NCBI RefSeq assembly: GCF_936928535.1
Contig: NZ_CAKZHY010000095.1
Span: 184,511-248,510, forward strand
Direction: 5' to 3'
DNA from: an uncultured Bradyrhizobium sp.
GTDB lineage: Bacteria; Pseudomonadota; Alphaproteobacteria; Rhizobiales; Xanthobacteraceae
DNA: 64,000 nt
Shown: positions 24,917 through 33,589 of the stretch, in pieces
Layout: every line of letters starts with the position of its first letter
Numbering within the stretch: the first letter of the stretch is position 1
Position numbers and translations under genes: made by a program
Notes under the pieces: model-generated
Told to the model about the DNA's origin: nothing
The model's database searches: none
The model's input: the letters and a program-made list of their open reading frames with translations, nothing else

Positions 24917-26143
24917 TCACTCCTGCACAGCAGCTTCGTTGTAGAGCACGCCATCGCGCACCATCGCTTCGACGACCTCGGCCGACAGTCCGAGCGAGGC
25001 GGCAATACGTCGGTTGTCCTGGCCGAGCAGTGGCGCCGGCGTGCGCACCGTGGTGTCGCAGTCGGAGAAGCGGAACGGCAGGTTCGGCAGCGTCACCTTG
25101 CCGAGCACGGGATGCTCCTGCTCGACCAGCATGCCACGCGCGTGGATCTGCGGATCCTTCACGACCTCTTCGATGGTCTGCACGGGAGCGGAGGGAACAC
25201 CTGCTTGCTCGAGTGCCGCAAGACAGGCATCCCGAGTTGGCTGCGACAGCGTCCAGGCGCGTACGATCTCCATGGCTTCGGCATAATGGGCGTTCCGCGC
25301 AGCAGGCGTGGCGAAGCGCTCGTCGGATGCCAACGCGGCTCCCCCGATCAGGCTCGCCAATCGCCGCCACGCATCATCGACTTGCGCGGCGATGACAAGA
25401 TTCCCGTCCTTGGCCGGAAAGACCCCGTAGACGGTCGAGTCCGGCTGCCCGCTGCCCGTCTGCTTCGGCAGGTCGCTCCCCTCGGAGAGGAAGTAACGCT
25501 GAACCGCATAGTCGTGCATCGAGACCATGCAATCGTACAGCGCCAGATCGATGTGCTGGCCGCGCCCAGACGATGCGCGGCCGACCAGCGCTGCATTGAT
25601 GGCGGCCACCCCGTGAATGCCGGTGTACATGTCCGCCAGGGGCATCCGCAGCAGCGGCGGCGCTTCGCCGGGAGAGCCCAGCTGCGCCAGGGCGCCCGAC
25701 ATCGCCTCTGCGATCAGGCCGAAGCCCGGACGGTCGGCATAAGGGCCGGTATGGCCATAGGCGGAGACGGAGCAGTAGATCAGTTTGGGATTCCGCGCCG
25801 ACAGCGCCTTGTAACCCAGCCCGAGGCGCTCGAGCGCGCCGGGGCGGTAGTTTTCGATGAAGACGTCGGCCCTGTCGACCAGCTTCAGCATCATGTCGAG
25901 ACCGCGCCTGTCGCGCAGGTCGATACACAGGCCCTGCTTACCCATGTTCTGCTGCAGGAAGTAGCCGGATTGTCCGTCCTTGAAATAGCCATGGGCGCGG
26001 CCCGCATCGCCTTCCCTGGGACGCTCCACCTTGATGACTTCCGCGCCCATCGCGGCGAGGCAACGGCCCATGAACGGGCCTGCGAGAAAATGGCTGTAGT
26101 CGATGACGCGAATGCCTTTGAGCGGCAGATCTTGTGCGCTCAT
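24917..26143 (-). CDS. CaiB/BaiF family CoA-transferase
   Basis: This 408-residue class III CoA-transferase has GIRVIDYSHFLAGPFMGRCLAAMGAEVIKVERP near the start (read in parts) and the catalytic aspartate expected near LADMYTGIHG. ENYRPGALERLGLGY is also diagnostic. It moves CoA between acids. The start at 26143 overlaps the stop of the upstream MaoC gene by four bases, so they are translationally coupled; this pairing suggests formation and then hydration of an acyl-CoA. The substrate is unknown. Confidence 0.9.
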   Translation of the reverse strand: MSAQDLPLKGIRVIDYSHFLAGPFMGRCLAAMGAEVIKVERPREGDAGRAHGYFKDGQSGYFLQQNMGKQGLCIDLRDRRGLDMMLKLVDRADVFIENYRPGALERLGLGYKALSARNPKLIYCSVSAYGHTGPYADRPGFGLIAEAMSGALAQLGSPGEAPPLLRMPLADMYTGIHGVAAINAALVGRASSGRGQHIDLALYDCMVSMHDYAVQRYFLSEGSDLPKQTGSGQPDSTVYGVFPAKDGNLVIAAQVDDAWRRLASLIGGAALASDERFATPAARNAHYAEAMEIVRAWTLSQPTRDACLAALEQAGVPSAPVQTIEEVVKDPQIHARGMLVEQEHPVLGKVTLPNLPFRFSDCDTTVRTPAPLLGQDNRRIAASLGLSAEVVEAMVRDGVLYNEAAVQE

Positions 26144-26610
26144 GCCCGCTCTCCTGCGACACCGGTCTTTGGGCGCATCGGAATCATCAGCCGATGCTCG
26201 CCGAGCTGCACCACTTCGCCGCGCTGATTGATCAACTCGGAGGGCAGCACCACGATGCCCCAACCTTCCCGCTTGGTGGCGCGCATCGAACCGACGCGGA
26301 ACTTCACATGCACGGTATCGCCGAGCTTGATCGGCAGCTTGAAATCCCACGTCCAGCCCAGCGACATTCCCGGCAGGAAGCGGTAATCGGCGCGGGTCTT
26401 CAGACCGTCGGCCAACGACAGACCAAACAGCCCGTGCGCGACGCGCGTGCCGAATGGTGTGGTCTTGGCGTATTCCTCGTCGACGTGAACCGGTGTGAAA
26501 TCACCCGTGAGTTCGGCATAGGAATTCACCATCGCTTCGGTGACCGTCACGGAAGGCGTGACGCATTCGTCACCGACCTTGGCATCGTCCCAGTAGCGCT
26601 CATCGCTCAT
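26140..26610 (-). CDS. MaoC-like (R)-hydratase
   Basis: This 156-residue hot-dog protein has the hydratase motif AELTGDFTPVHVDEEYAKTTPFG, holding the Asp-His pair, then RVAHGLFG. Such enzymes add or remove water at an enoyl-CoA or related thioester. Its stop overlaps the CoA-transferase start. Placement between a VOC protein and the CoA-transferase supports a common acyl-CoA pathway. Confidence 0.88.
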   Translation of the reverse strand: MSDERYWDDAKVGDECVTPSVTVTEAMVNSYAELTGDFTPVHVDEEYAKTTPFGTRVAHGLFGLSLADGLKTRADYRFLPGMSLGWTWDFKLPIKLGDTVHVKFRVGSMRATKREGWGIVVLPSELINQRGEVVQLGEHRLMIPMRPKTGVAGERA

Positions 26611-26622
26611 CTTGCGTGTTCC

Positions 26623-27009
26623 TCAGGCCCGTGGATTGATCGCCAGGACCGCTTCCACGGCACCTGCGCTGGCTTGCAGGATTTCGACGTTGAGCCCGCC
26701 GGGCAGCGCGAGCCAGTTCGGCCCCGCGGGCAGCGCCTCGGCGCCCCAGGCGGCGGCACGGGCGAGCACGCCGTCGTAATCGTCGACCATGATGCCGAGA
26801 TGGGCGAGACGCCCCTCAGGTCCGACAAAGTCAGGATCTTCGATGAGCTGCACGCTTCCGAGCACCCATACCTGGCGCGGTCGCGCGCCATCGGCGGGTT
26901 GCTCGTCGCGAACGGCAAGACCAAGCACTTCGCGAAAGAAGTCGACGTGACGGTCAACGTCCGGCACACGGATCGCGACGTGTTCGACATAAGCGCGGGG
27001 CAATGACAT
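26623..27009 (-). CDS. VOC (glyoxalase/dioxygenase fold) protein
   Basis: This 128-residue protein has the paired beta-alpha-beta-beta-beta pattern of the VOC superfamily. H (YVEHVAIRV) opens the first half, and VQLIEDPDFVGPEGRLAHLGIMVDDYD leads into the second. The metal ligands are probably the two His and a late Glu. The start at 27009 is favoured over a longer GTG/ATG frame that overlaps the upstream gene, although its ribosome site is weak. It may be an epimerase, lyase or dioxygenase acting in this operon. Confidence 0.8.
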   Translation of the reverse strand: MSLPRAYVEHVAIRVPDVDRHVDFFREVLGLAVRDEQPADGARPRQVWVLGSVQLIEDPDFVGPEGRLAHLGIMVDDYDGVLARAAAWGAEALPAGPNWLALPGGLNVEILQASAGAVEAVLAINPRA

Positions 27010-27013
27010 CGTC

Positions 27014-27958
27014 TCAGGTCTTTCCCGGATATTCGCTGCGGGCGTATTCAAGCCCTTTGACCAATGCGACGAGGGTCGAGTTGACGGGGGTAGGGACGTT
27101 GAGCTTGGCGCCCCAGCGCACGACGGAGCCGTGAATGTAATCGACCTCGGTCAGATTGCCGGACTGCAGGCTCTGCAACATCGACGTCTTGAACTCGGGC
27201 GGCAATCCGTCAGACGCCATCGTCCAGGCACGCCGCGGATCCGCAATCGAGATCTTGACGCCGGCAGCCCGTGCAACCGCGATGCTCTCCGAGATTGCGG
27301 CCAGCGCACACTCCTCCAGGATCGGTAGGGAATAGAGGCCACCATACGTCAGCCCGGTAACCGCGGTGATTCCTCCTCCGGCGACGTTGATGAACAGCTT
27401 GTCCCAGATCGTGCCCAGGATGTTATCGCTGAGCTGCGTGAGAATGCCGGCACGATTGAAGGTCTCTGAAATTCGCCGTGCGCGTTCCGTCAAGCGTCCA
27501 TCGAGCTCACCGATGATGGTTTCCTTGCCGATGACCCCGGAGCGAACATGACCAGGGCCGAGCAGCACGCCGCCAACATAGGTTTTGCCCGCCATGACTT
27601 GATCACGACCAACTTCCTCGGAAAGGATGTCCTCGTGACCAAGACCGTTTTGAAGCGACATCACAACGGTCTGCGGTCCGATGATCGGCGCTGCTGCGCG
27701 GATGGCATCCCGCGTGTCGTAGGATTTGACGAGGACAATGACGAGGTCCGCAACCATTCCGACCTCCGTCGCGGAGGTGCAGGCAGAGACCTTCACAACG
27801 GTCTCGGCCTCCCCTTCGAGCATCCGTAGACCACGAGCGTTGATCGCGTCGACATGAGCCTGAAACGGATCGATCAACCAAACCTCGGCACCACCGCGCG
27901 CCAGCGTGCCGCCGATGGTTGAGCCCAAGGCCCCCGCTCCGATAAAGCAGATCCTCAT
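27014..27958 (-). CDS. 2-dehydropantoate 2-reductase family protein
   Basis: The 314-residue protein has the PanE/ApbA N-terminal Rossmann loop CFIGAGALGSTIGGTLARGG, the VKSYDT segment with the active Lys near residue 80, and the C-terminal helical domain with KLFINVAGGGITAVTG. PanE reduces ketopantoate for pantothenate synthesis, but many paralogs in catabolic operons act on other 2-oxo acids. As first gene of a twelve-gene catabolic operon it is probably one of the latter. Confidence 0.85.
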   Translation of the reverse strand: MRICFIGAGALGSTIGGTLARGGAEVWLIDPFQAHVDAINARGLRMLEGEAETVVKVSACTSATEVGMVADLVIVLVKSYDTRDAIRAAAPIIGPQTVVMSLQNGLGHEDILSEEVGRDQVMAGKTYVGGVLLGPGHVRSGVIGKETIIGELDGRLTERARRISETFNRAGILTQLSDNILGTIWDKLFINVAGGGITAVTGLTYGGLYSLPILEECALAAISESIAVARAAGVKISIADPRRAWTMASDGLPPEFKTSMLQSLQSGNLTEVDYIHGSVVRWGAKLNVPTPVNSTLVALVKGLEYARSEYPGKT

Positions 27959-28060
27959 CCGAACGTTTCTCCCGCGCCATTTTTGGCGTCGGAAGCGTGG
28001 TAGCAGTTCGCCTAATATTTGGATATGCTATGATCCCTATACTCATTATTGCGATTGGCA

Positions 28061-29041
28061 ATGAAGCGCCAGGATTACGCCGAGACCAACCTGCTCGACC
28101 CGCGCCTGCTCCGGCTCTTTGACGCATTGTTCTCGACGGGCAGCGTCACCAAAGCAGCCGCGAAGCTCGGTCAAAGTCAGCCGACCATTTCGATTTGGCT
28201 GGCGCGCCTGCGAAAGGAACTGGACGATCCGCTCTTCATCCGGTCGGCAGAGGGAATGCTGCCGACGCCGCGCGCCGAGGCCCTCATCGGCACGGCGAGG
28301 CAGGCGTTGGAGATGCTGCGTCGCCTGGCGGAGCTTCGCACCGACTTTGATCCGACGACCGCAAAGCGCCGTTTTGCCATTTGCATGACAGATGGAAGCC
28401 ACGTCACGCTGCTTCCGTCCATTCTGGGCCACGTCCGTCGCGTGGCCCCTGGCGTTCGTATCGAGGCCATGCAGATCGGCGCCGATACCCCGCGAATGCT
28501 GCAGTCAGGCGAAGCCGATCTGGCACTCGGCTACATCTCGGACCTCGACGCCGGGCACTTCCAGCAGGCACTGTTTCCGCAGGATTGGGTCTGCTTGGCG
28601 AACGCAAATCACGCCCGGATACGCGACCGCATCACTACAAGGGATTTTAGGCGTGAGGCGCACGTCGTCATTCGCTCCGGCACCGGACATCAATTGCTCG
28701 CGGACGCTCTCAACGAGCAGCGAATGGTCATTGATGTTGCGCTCGAGCTGCCGGGCTTCTTGGGGTTACCCGCAATCGTCGGGACAACTGACCTGATCGC
28801 CACCCTTCCTCGGCACATCGGCGAAACGCTGGCTCACTACTATGGGCTGCGCGTGCTCGACAGCCCACTGGCAATCGCGGGGTTCACGGTGAAGCAATAT
28901 TGGCACGCCCGTTTCCATCACGACCCCGCCAGCCAATGGTTGCGTGGTCTCTGCGCAGAGCTTTTTCAACAGCAGGAAGTGCGGGGTCTACATCGTTCCA
29001 GTCGGCCAAAGAAGCGACGGCCACGCCATTTGCAGTCGTAA
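28061..29041 (+). CDS. LysR-type transcriptional regulator
   Basis: This 326-residue LTTR has a helix-turn-helix (LFDALFSTGSVTKAAAKLGQSQPTISIWLARLRKELDDPLF, in part, ~residues 17-55) and a two-lobed effector domain. The ATG at 28061 gives the family N-terminus; a TTG twelve bases upstream is less likely. It is divergent from the quinate/shikimate-type operon across a ~100-base gap, the standard arrangement for a regulator activated by a pathway compound. The C-terminal ~25 residues are basic and unusual. Confidence 0.9.
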   Translation: MKRQDYAETNLLDPRLLRLFDALFSTGSVTKAAAKLGQSQPTISIWLARLRKELDDPLFIRSAEGMLPTPRAEALIGTARQALEMLRRLAELRTDFDPTTAKRRFAICMTDGSHVTLLPSILGHVRRVAPGVRIEAMQIGADTPRMLQSGEADLALGYISDLDAGHFQQALFPQDWVCLANANHARIRDRITTRDFRREAHVVIRSGTGHQLLADALNEQRMVIDVALELPGFLGLPAIVGTTDLIATLPRHIGETLAHYYGLRVLDSPLAIAGFTVKQYWHARFHHDPASQWLRGLCAELFQQQEVRGLHRSSRPKKRRPRHLQS

Positions 29042-29213
29042 TGGAGACGAGCAAGAGGATCTACGCGCCGTACCGAAGGGGCGAAGATGTCGAAACAAAG
29101 CAGAAGTCGCGCAGAATTCTGGCCGCGAGGCCATGAATCGAAAAACGTCGCACGAGACCGATTTTGTTCTCGGCGACTTCGCCGCGAATGGCTTGGAAAC
29201 CAAGGGCTTTAAA

Positions 29214-29263
29214 TGGTGGGCGCACCAGGGCTCGAACCTGGGACCCGCTGATTAAGAGTCAGC
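29214..29263 (-). pseudogene. tRNA-Lys(CTT) relic, 3' two-thirds only
   Basis: Read on the minus strand, a perfect anticodon arm (GCTGA-CTCTTAA-TCAGC, anticodon CTT) is followed by GGGTC, a perfect T-arm CCAGG-TTCGAGC-CCTGG, the acceptor strand TGCGCCC and encoded ACCA. The acceptor 5' strand and D-arm are missing; the upstream bases do not resemble them. An exact copy of tRNA positions ~27-76 is what an integrase leaves as an attachment site. Confidence 0.75.
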
Positions 29264-29420
29264 CCTGGACTGATAAAAATCAATGACTTGCTGGTCGCAC
29301 CACTGGGCTTATCCGACCGAATACGGGCATTGGTCGCACGATCATCGTACTTCGCTGCACAGCCTGTTACTCCGAACTATCCGTCCGACCGAAAGTACGT
29401 GATCCGAGATCCGTCGCATC

Positions 29421-29476
29421 GCACCCCTGTCCTCCGAAGGTAAAGGTCACACGTTCGAATCGTGTCGGGTGCGCCA
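29421..29476 (+). pseudogene. Degenerate tRNA-Arg(CCG) relic lacking the D-arm
   Basis: The 5' acceptor strand GCACCC is joined directly to a decayed anticodon arm (CTGTC, loop CTCCGAA, GGTAA, with only two Watson-Crick pairs). Then come variable-loop bases, a perfect T-arm ACACG-TTCGAAT-CGTGT, the acceptor strand CGGGTGC, and GCCA. With no D-arm and a broken anticodon stem it cannot be functional. Confidence 0.65.
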
Positions 29477-29818
29477 GTTTCCCTTACTTTACAGTGCGAT
29501 ACATGCACTTGCGGTGAGCTCGAGGCCGGCGCCTCGTTCGAGTGAGTAAGCAATACGCTGAAACTCGCAGAGTGCCGATTGGCCTTTATGTCACGACTGA
29601 GGTTCCGTTAGGCCGATACAACGAGTCTCAGCCTCAAGCATGCGCGGGGAAGCTGAGCGCTGGATCTCAATGTCCATATGCGTGCGAGCATGCTCTGCCC
29701 GATGCTGGCAAGGTTGCATAGCTAACATCACAATGTATAACAGCGCTCGGGTGCTCGCCGCATTGAGCGGCGACAGGTAAAGCGATGGTCGGGCCGCCAC
29801 GCGGAAAGCGTGTGCCCT

Positions 29819-31159
29819 ATGAACGACCGCCCTTCGTTCGACGAACTGCCGAAAGCCCAGCGGCTAGCGGAACAGGCCTTCGGCACCCTTCATCGGTTCC
29901 TGCACGTCGAAGCTGTCAGCGGCGCCGTGCTTCTTGCTGCTGCCACCGCTGCCCTGATTTGGGCTAACTCTCCCTTCGCCCATAGCTATCACGCCTTCTG
30001 GAACCTGCCGCTTACGATGGGCTTCGGGGAATACGTCTTTTCCCGATCGGTGCATTTCTGGGTCAACGACGCGCTGATGACCGTCTTCTTCCTCGTTGTG
30101 GGCATGGAAATTCGGCGCGAGATTCATGAGGGCGCCCTCAGCAAGCTCGACCAAGCCGTTCTGCCGTTGATCGCTGCGATGGGCGGCGTTATCGTTCCTG
30201 CGCTCATCTATCTCAGCCTCAACAGCGATCCGGCTCGAGGGCAGGGCTGGGCCGTGCCGACCGCGACCGACATCGCATTTGCCGTCGGGGTCCTTGCGCT
30301 GCTCGGACGCAAGATCCCGGCCAATGTGCGAGTCTTCCTGCTTGCTCTGGCGATTATCGACGACATCATTGCGGTTCTGATCATCGCCTTTTTCTACACC
30401 GCCGGTCTTCAGCTTGGCGGCTTCGTTATCGCCTCGATCGGCGTTCTCGCGGCCTTGGGGTTTCAGCGGATCGGGATCGGTTCTGCACCCCTTTACGTGC
30501 TGCCCGGTTCTTTGGTTTGGATTGGGTTCATGGTGGCGGGGATCCATCCGACCCTTGCGGGTGTCGTGCTCGGGTTGATAACTCCGGCGCGCGCCATACC
30601 GATGCGGGAGCCGCCACTGGAGATGGTCTCGCGCGTGCTCACGCAGTTGCGAAGCAGCGATGCGGTGAAGACAGGGGATCCGCACCGGTTGGAGCAACCG
30701 CTGCGAGATCTTCGTGTCGCGCATCGCGAGATATTGCCTCCGGTGTCGCGGGTACAGATGGCGATGCACCCGTGGGTGGCTTACGGCATCATGCCGATCT
30801 TCGCGTTGGCCAATGCAGGCGTCAGCTTGACAAGCACTGATCTCTCCGTTGCAGGCGGGCTGGTCATGTTAGGCGCCGCGCTTGCGCTGGTCGCGGGGAA
30901 ACCTCTTGGCGTGGTCGGAGCGACCTGGGTTGCGGTACGGCTGGGCTGGTGTCGCCTTGCTCCCGGAGTTTCGTGGGGTGGCGTCTGCCTGGTCGGCCTT
31001 CTGGCCGGGATCGGTTTTACCATGTCGATCTTCATCACGATGCTCGCCTTCTCCGATCAGGAATTACTGAGGGCGGCGAAGTTGGGCGTGCTCCTTGGTT
31101 CGCTTGTCGCTGCCTCGCTGGGCCTTGGCTGGGGCGTCGTCTACGTTCGTCGCCAGTGA
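29819..31159 (+). CDS. nhaA: Na+/H+ antiporter NhaA
   Basis: NhaA exports Na+ in exchange for two H+ across the inner membrane. The 446 residues carry about twelve helices. The paired aspartates of the ion site are D181-D182 in LALAIIDDIIAVL. GMEIRREIHEG (~95-105) and PTATDIAFAVGVLALLG (~147-163) are further NhaA signatures. The ATG at 29819 was chosen over an upstream GTG, though no strong ribosome site is seen. It heads the accessory stress/ion block. Confidence 0.93.
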   Translation: MNDRPSFDELPKAQRLAEQAFGTLHRFLHVEAVSGAVLLAAATAALIWANSPFAHSYHAFWNLPLTMGFGEYVFSRSVHFWVNDALMTVFFLVVGMEIRREIHEGALSKLDQAVLPLIAAMGGVIVPALIYLSLNSDPARGQGWAVPTATDIAFAVGVLALLGRKIPANVRVFLLALAIIDDIIAVLIIAFFYTAGLQLGGFVIASIGVLAALGFQRIGIGSAPLYVLPGSLVWIGFMVAGIHPTLAGVVLGLITPARAIPMREPPLEMVSRVLTQLRSSDAVKTGDPHRLEQPLRDLRVAHREILPPVSRVQMAMHPWVAYGIMPIFALANAGVSLTSTDLSVAGGLVMLGAALALVAGKPLGVVGATWVAVRLGWCRLAPGVSWGGVCLVGLLAGIGFTMSIFITMLAFSDQELLRAAKLGVLLGSLVAASLGLGWGVVYVRRQ

Positions 31160-31170
31160 AGGCGGCTCAC

Positions 31171-31404
31171 ATGGCTTTCAAAGCTCCGCACGCATCCTTC
31201 GTATCATTCGCCCTTGAGATTCTCCCTTCCGGGATTTCCCAAGTGATGATCATCGAAACTGGCTTGCACCTGAATCCGAAGCATCCCTCCTACAATCAAT
31301 CGGCCGTAGAAACTCTCATCTCGGCCGCGCAGGACTATGTTAGCGCCAATGTAGACGGCCCTGCCTTTATTCGGTTGGTTTCGACCCAGAACGGCGAAAT
31401 CTGA
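31171..31404 (+). CDS. Hypothetical small protein
   Basis: This 77-residue frame starts 11 bases after nhaA. The sequence MAFKAPHASFVSFALEILPSG, then LNPKHPSYNQSAVETLISAAQDYVSANVDGPAF, looks like a real folded protein with a helical centre. No known domain is recognised. Its tight spacing suggests co-transcription with nhaA. I do not assign a function. Confidence 0.45.
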   Translation: MAFKAPHASFVSFALEILPSGISQVMIIETGLHLNPKHPSYNQSAVETLISAAQDYVSANVDGPAFIRLVSTQNGEI

Positions 31405-31637
31405 CGTCTGGTCGGCGACGGCAAAACGTCCTTTTGCGACTTCGCCCGATATTCGCCTTTTCGCCGCTGGTGGAGGTGGGCGCATATCGGAGTTTGTTGG
31501 CGTCGCGTGAGGAAGCGCGCATGATCACCGATCGTCGATCTTTATGAGATTCCTATATTTTCGGTAGCCTTCCGCTATCGATTTTAAATATCCGCGCACC
31601 ACTTTTTCTTGAATACACCTGTCTGACCAAGGCTCGA

Positions 31638-32498
31638 GTGGCATGGGAGCCGAAAAACGTGACCGATTTCGAGTCGAATATACAATCGAACAGCGCCCGG
31701 CCGACCGACACCGATCTGCTGGCATCGGCGTGGATGCGCTACCTCGCTTCAATCGTGATGACGGCAATTGCGACGGCTGTGGCGATCATCGTAGACCGTC
31801 AGGTGCTTATACCGAACCTGTCCCTGGTATTCGTCGTACCGGTAATTATCGCCGGCGTTTGGCTCGGCTTGGGCCCTTCGCTGTGTTCCGCGGTCGTAGG
31901 GGCCACAGCCTACAATTTCTTTCTCACGGAACCCCGCTATTCGCTGACTGTCGATGATCCGTCAAATATCTGGGCAATCGGGCTGTTGTTCCTGGTCGGC
32001 CTCATAACGAGTGGTGTTGCATTTACTTCTGCCCGAAGAGCGGTCGAAGCGGCAAGATCACAAAGACAGTTGGCTCTGTTGCAGAGCTACAGCCGCGATG
32101 TCTTGACGGCCGACAACGTAGACACGATCCTCTCGATCACGTGTAAGGCTCTGGCAACGATCTTTCACGCTCCCGCGGTTGTGATGATGATCAGGCAAGG
32201 TAGCGTGGTTTCCATCATACGAACAGGTGTGCTCGCCCCCCACAAGGAAGAATTGGAAGCGGCGCTCTTGTGCCTTGAGGATGGATCTGTCGTACGTAGC
32301 GGCGTCTATCCGAACCTGACCTCGCGATTTGACTACTGGCCAGTGCAGAGGGGCCAACGTCAAAGCGCAGTTATTGGTGTCGCGTTCGATAGGGATGAAC
32401 GTCCCTTGAGGCCGGATGCACCAGTTGAGATCGTGGCGAGTGTTTTGGCACTGGCGCTCGATCGTCTGCAAGGTTGGGACGAGGATATCCCACGTTAG
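31638..32498 (+). CDS. KdpD-like sensor fragment: DUF4118 + GAF, no kinase
   Basis: Four membrane helices (~36-52, 60-76, 80-96, 111-130) form a DUF4118 domain as in the KdpD sensor; AYNFFLTEPRYSL is characteristic. A short helix and a GAF-like domain (~145-275) follow. The protein then stops, at 286 residues, with no histidine-kinase domain. It may be a natural one-piece sensor or the N-terminal remnant of a larger kinase. The start is uncertain (GTG 31638 or GTG 31659). No Kdp potassium genes lie nearby. Confidence 0.7.
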   Translation: MAWEPKNVTDFESNIQSNSARPTDTDLLASAWMRYLASIVMTAIATAVAIIVDRQVLIPNLSLVFVVPVIIAGVWLGLGPSLCSAVVGATAYNFFLTEPRYSLTVDDPSNIWAIGLLFLVGLITSGVAFTSARRAVEAARSQRQLALLQSYSRDVLTADNVDTILSITCKALATIFHAPAVVMMIRQGSVVSIIRTGVLAPHKEELEAALLCLEDGSVVRSGVYPNLTSRFDYWPVQRGQRQSAVIGVAFDRDERPLRPDAPVEIVASVLALALDRLQGWDEDIPR

Positions 32499-32593
32499 AC
32501 GGGTATTGCCTGCTTCGTCACGAAGTCGATCACGTGACACTCATTCAAGAATGTCGAACTCTGATCGAAGGTCTTCGTCACGTTGATCCCACT

Positions 32594-32833
32594 CTAGGCA
32601 TCCAGCACCTCTTCTACGCTCTCGAATATATCTTCCGCGGTTCCTTCAATTGCACCATCCGCCCAAGCCTGGAAAGCCCTGGCGTAAACCAGCTTTTCCG
32701 CGTTCGGATTAGCTGCTGACGTTGGCTCATCCGCGCTCTCGCTCAAGACGAGAGCTCTGGCTTCGATCGCTATCGCGGTAATGGCCGCTACGCGACCTTC
32801 GTGCTCGTCCAAAACATTTCTAATAGCACTCAT
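32594..32833 (-). CDS. Hypothetical acidic small protein
   Basis: This 79-residue frame starts at an ATG with AGGAGCGG just upstream. It is acidic, with MSAIRNVLDEHEGRVAAI at the start and AEDIFESVEEVLDA at the end, probably mostly helical and soluble. I recognise no family. The strong ribosome site is the main reason to believe it. Confidence 0.5.
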   Translation of the reverse strand: MSAIRNVLDEHEGRVAAITAIAIEARALVLSESADEPTSAANPNAEKLVYARAFQAWADGAIEGTAEDIFESVEEVLDA

Positions 32834-33005
32834 ACGGCCGCTCCTTTCCGCCCGCCTCGAAACATCTAACAGGATGCTAAAGGTCGCTGTCGCATTCCAT
32901 ACCATGCTGAGGACATGCTGCCGCCGAGCCCTCTTAGAGGGGACTGCACCATCTCTCACATTAGGCAGGCTCGCAGGCTTCACATAACTGGCAATCGTGG
33001 CTGGA

Positions 33006-33176
33006 TCAGGTATCGTATCTTTCTTTGGGCTGCTCTCTTTTGCACATGAGACAGAGCGAGCGCACGACCTGCTTTCCATTGATTGCCAACCGCTCATGTA
33101 CATGCGGCGTTTTAAGCGTGCAGAATACGCAATGGCTTTGTGGAACCTGCAGCACGGATTGATTTGATTCGTTCAT
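33006..33176 (-). CDS. Tiny zinc-ribbon-like protein
   Basis: The 56-residue frame begins MNESNQSVLQVPQSHCVFCTL, with GGGGAGGGG upstream of the ATG. Two CxxC pairs (HCVFC and SLCLMCK) ~30 residues apart, with nearby histidines, suggest a zinc-binding knuckle. Such small proteins often act as regulators or adaptors. No family is recognised. Confidence 0.5.
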   Translation of the reverse strand: MNESNQSVLQVPQSHCVFCTLKTPHVHERLAINGKQVVRSLCLMCKREQPKERYDT

Positions 33177-33314
33177 AAGCCCCTCCCCCAATCCGCAATA
33201 TTCCTTACTGGTTCGGCATGGAGCAATCGCTAAAGCGAACCGAAGCCCCCAGTGGGTACGGCATCGTACAGGGTTTGTGGCTAGCATTCCCGCATGCGGC
33301 CGCAGCACCGCCAG

Positions 33315-33587
33315 CTATCCACCCTTACCTGGCGCATTCTTGCGGGCGATCGCAATCGCAATCAGGCCGAACATGACGAGACGCGGCAGGTAATAGATGG
33401 GCTCGGCCGTATCGGAGACCCGAACCGCACTCAACACAAGACGCGCTAGCGCATCGATCGCGAATGCCGCCGCAAACAACAAAAAGAGAGAATCCCGCGT
33501 ACGGCGCCAGAACTTAGCGAAGAACCCAGCAACCGCAAGCGATGCCATCACTGCGGCGCCAGCCAGAATGTCCGCGACGTGCTCCAT
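33315..33587 (-). CDS. DUF5985 small membrane protein (second of pair)
   Basis: The 90-residue protein has about three hydrophobic segments: AGAAVMASLAVAGFFAKFW, then LFLLFAAAFAIDALARLVL, then LPRLVMFGLIAIAIA. The size and FxxDALxR-like centre match DUF5985 proteins of unknown role. Its start is two bases from the stop of the sister gene, so they are surely one operon. Confidence 0.65.
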   Translation of the reverse strand: MEHVADILAGAAVMASLAVAGFFAKFWRRTRDSLFLLFAAAFAIDALARLVLSAVRVSDTAEPIYYLPRLVMFGLIAIAIARKNAPGKGG

Positions 33588-33589
33588 CT

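Larger units (their letters stand above)
29042..29818. other. Gene-free region with two tRNA relics
   Basis: No convincing protein gene lies between the LysR gene and nhaA. Two tRNA 3' fragments (29214-29263 and 29421-29476) are the only recognisable content, and the rest shows no clear structure. It separates the catabolic region from a block of accessory stress genes. Confidence 0.7.

Noticed and set aside
29214..29476. Intact tRNA genes
   Set aside because: Both lack a D-arm; the Lys fragment also lacks its acceptor 5' strand and the Arg fragment has a broken anticodon stem.
31204..31485. Minus-strand 93-codon frame opposite the small gene after nhaA
   Set aside because: No ribosome site and no domain; the plus-strand frame is better placed, 11 bases after nhaA.
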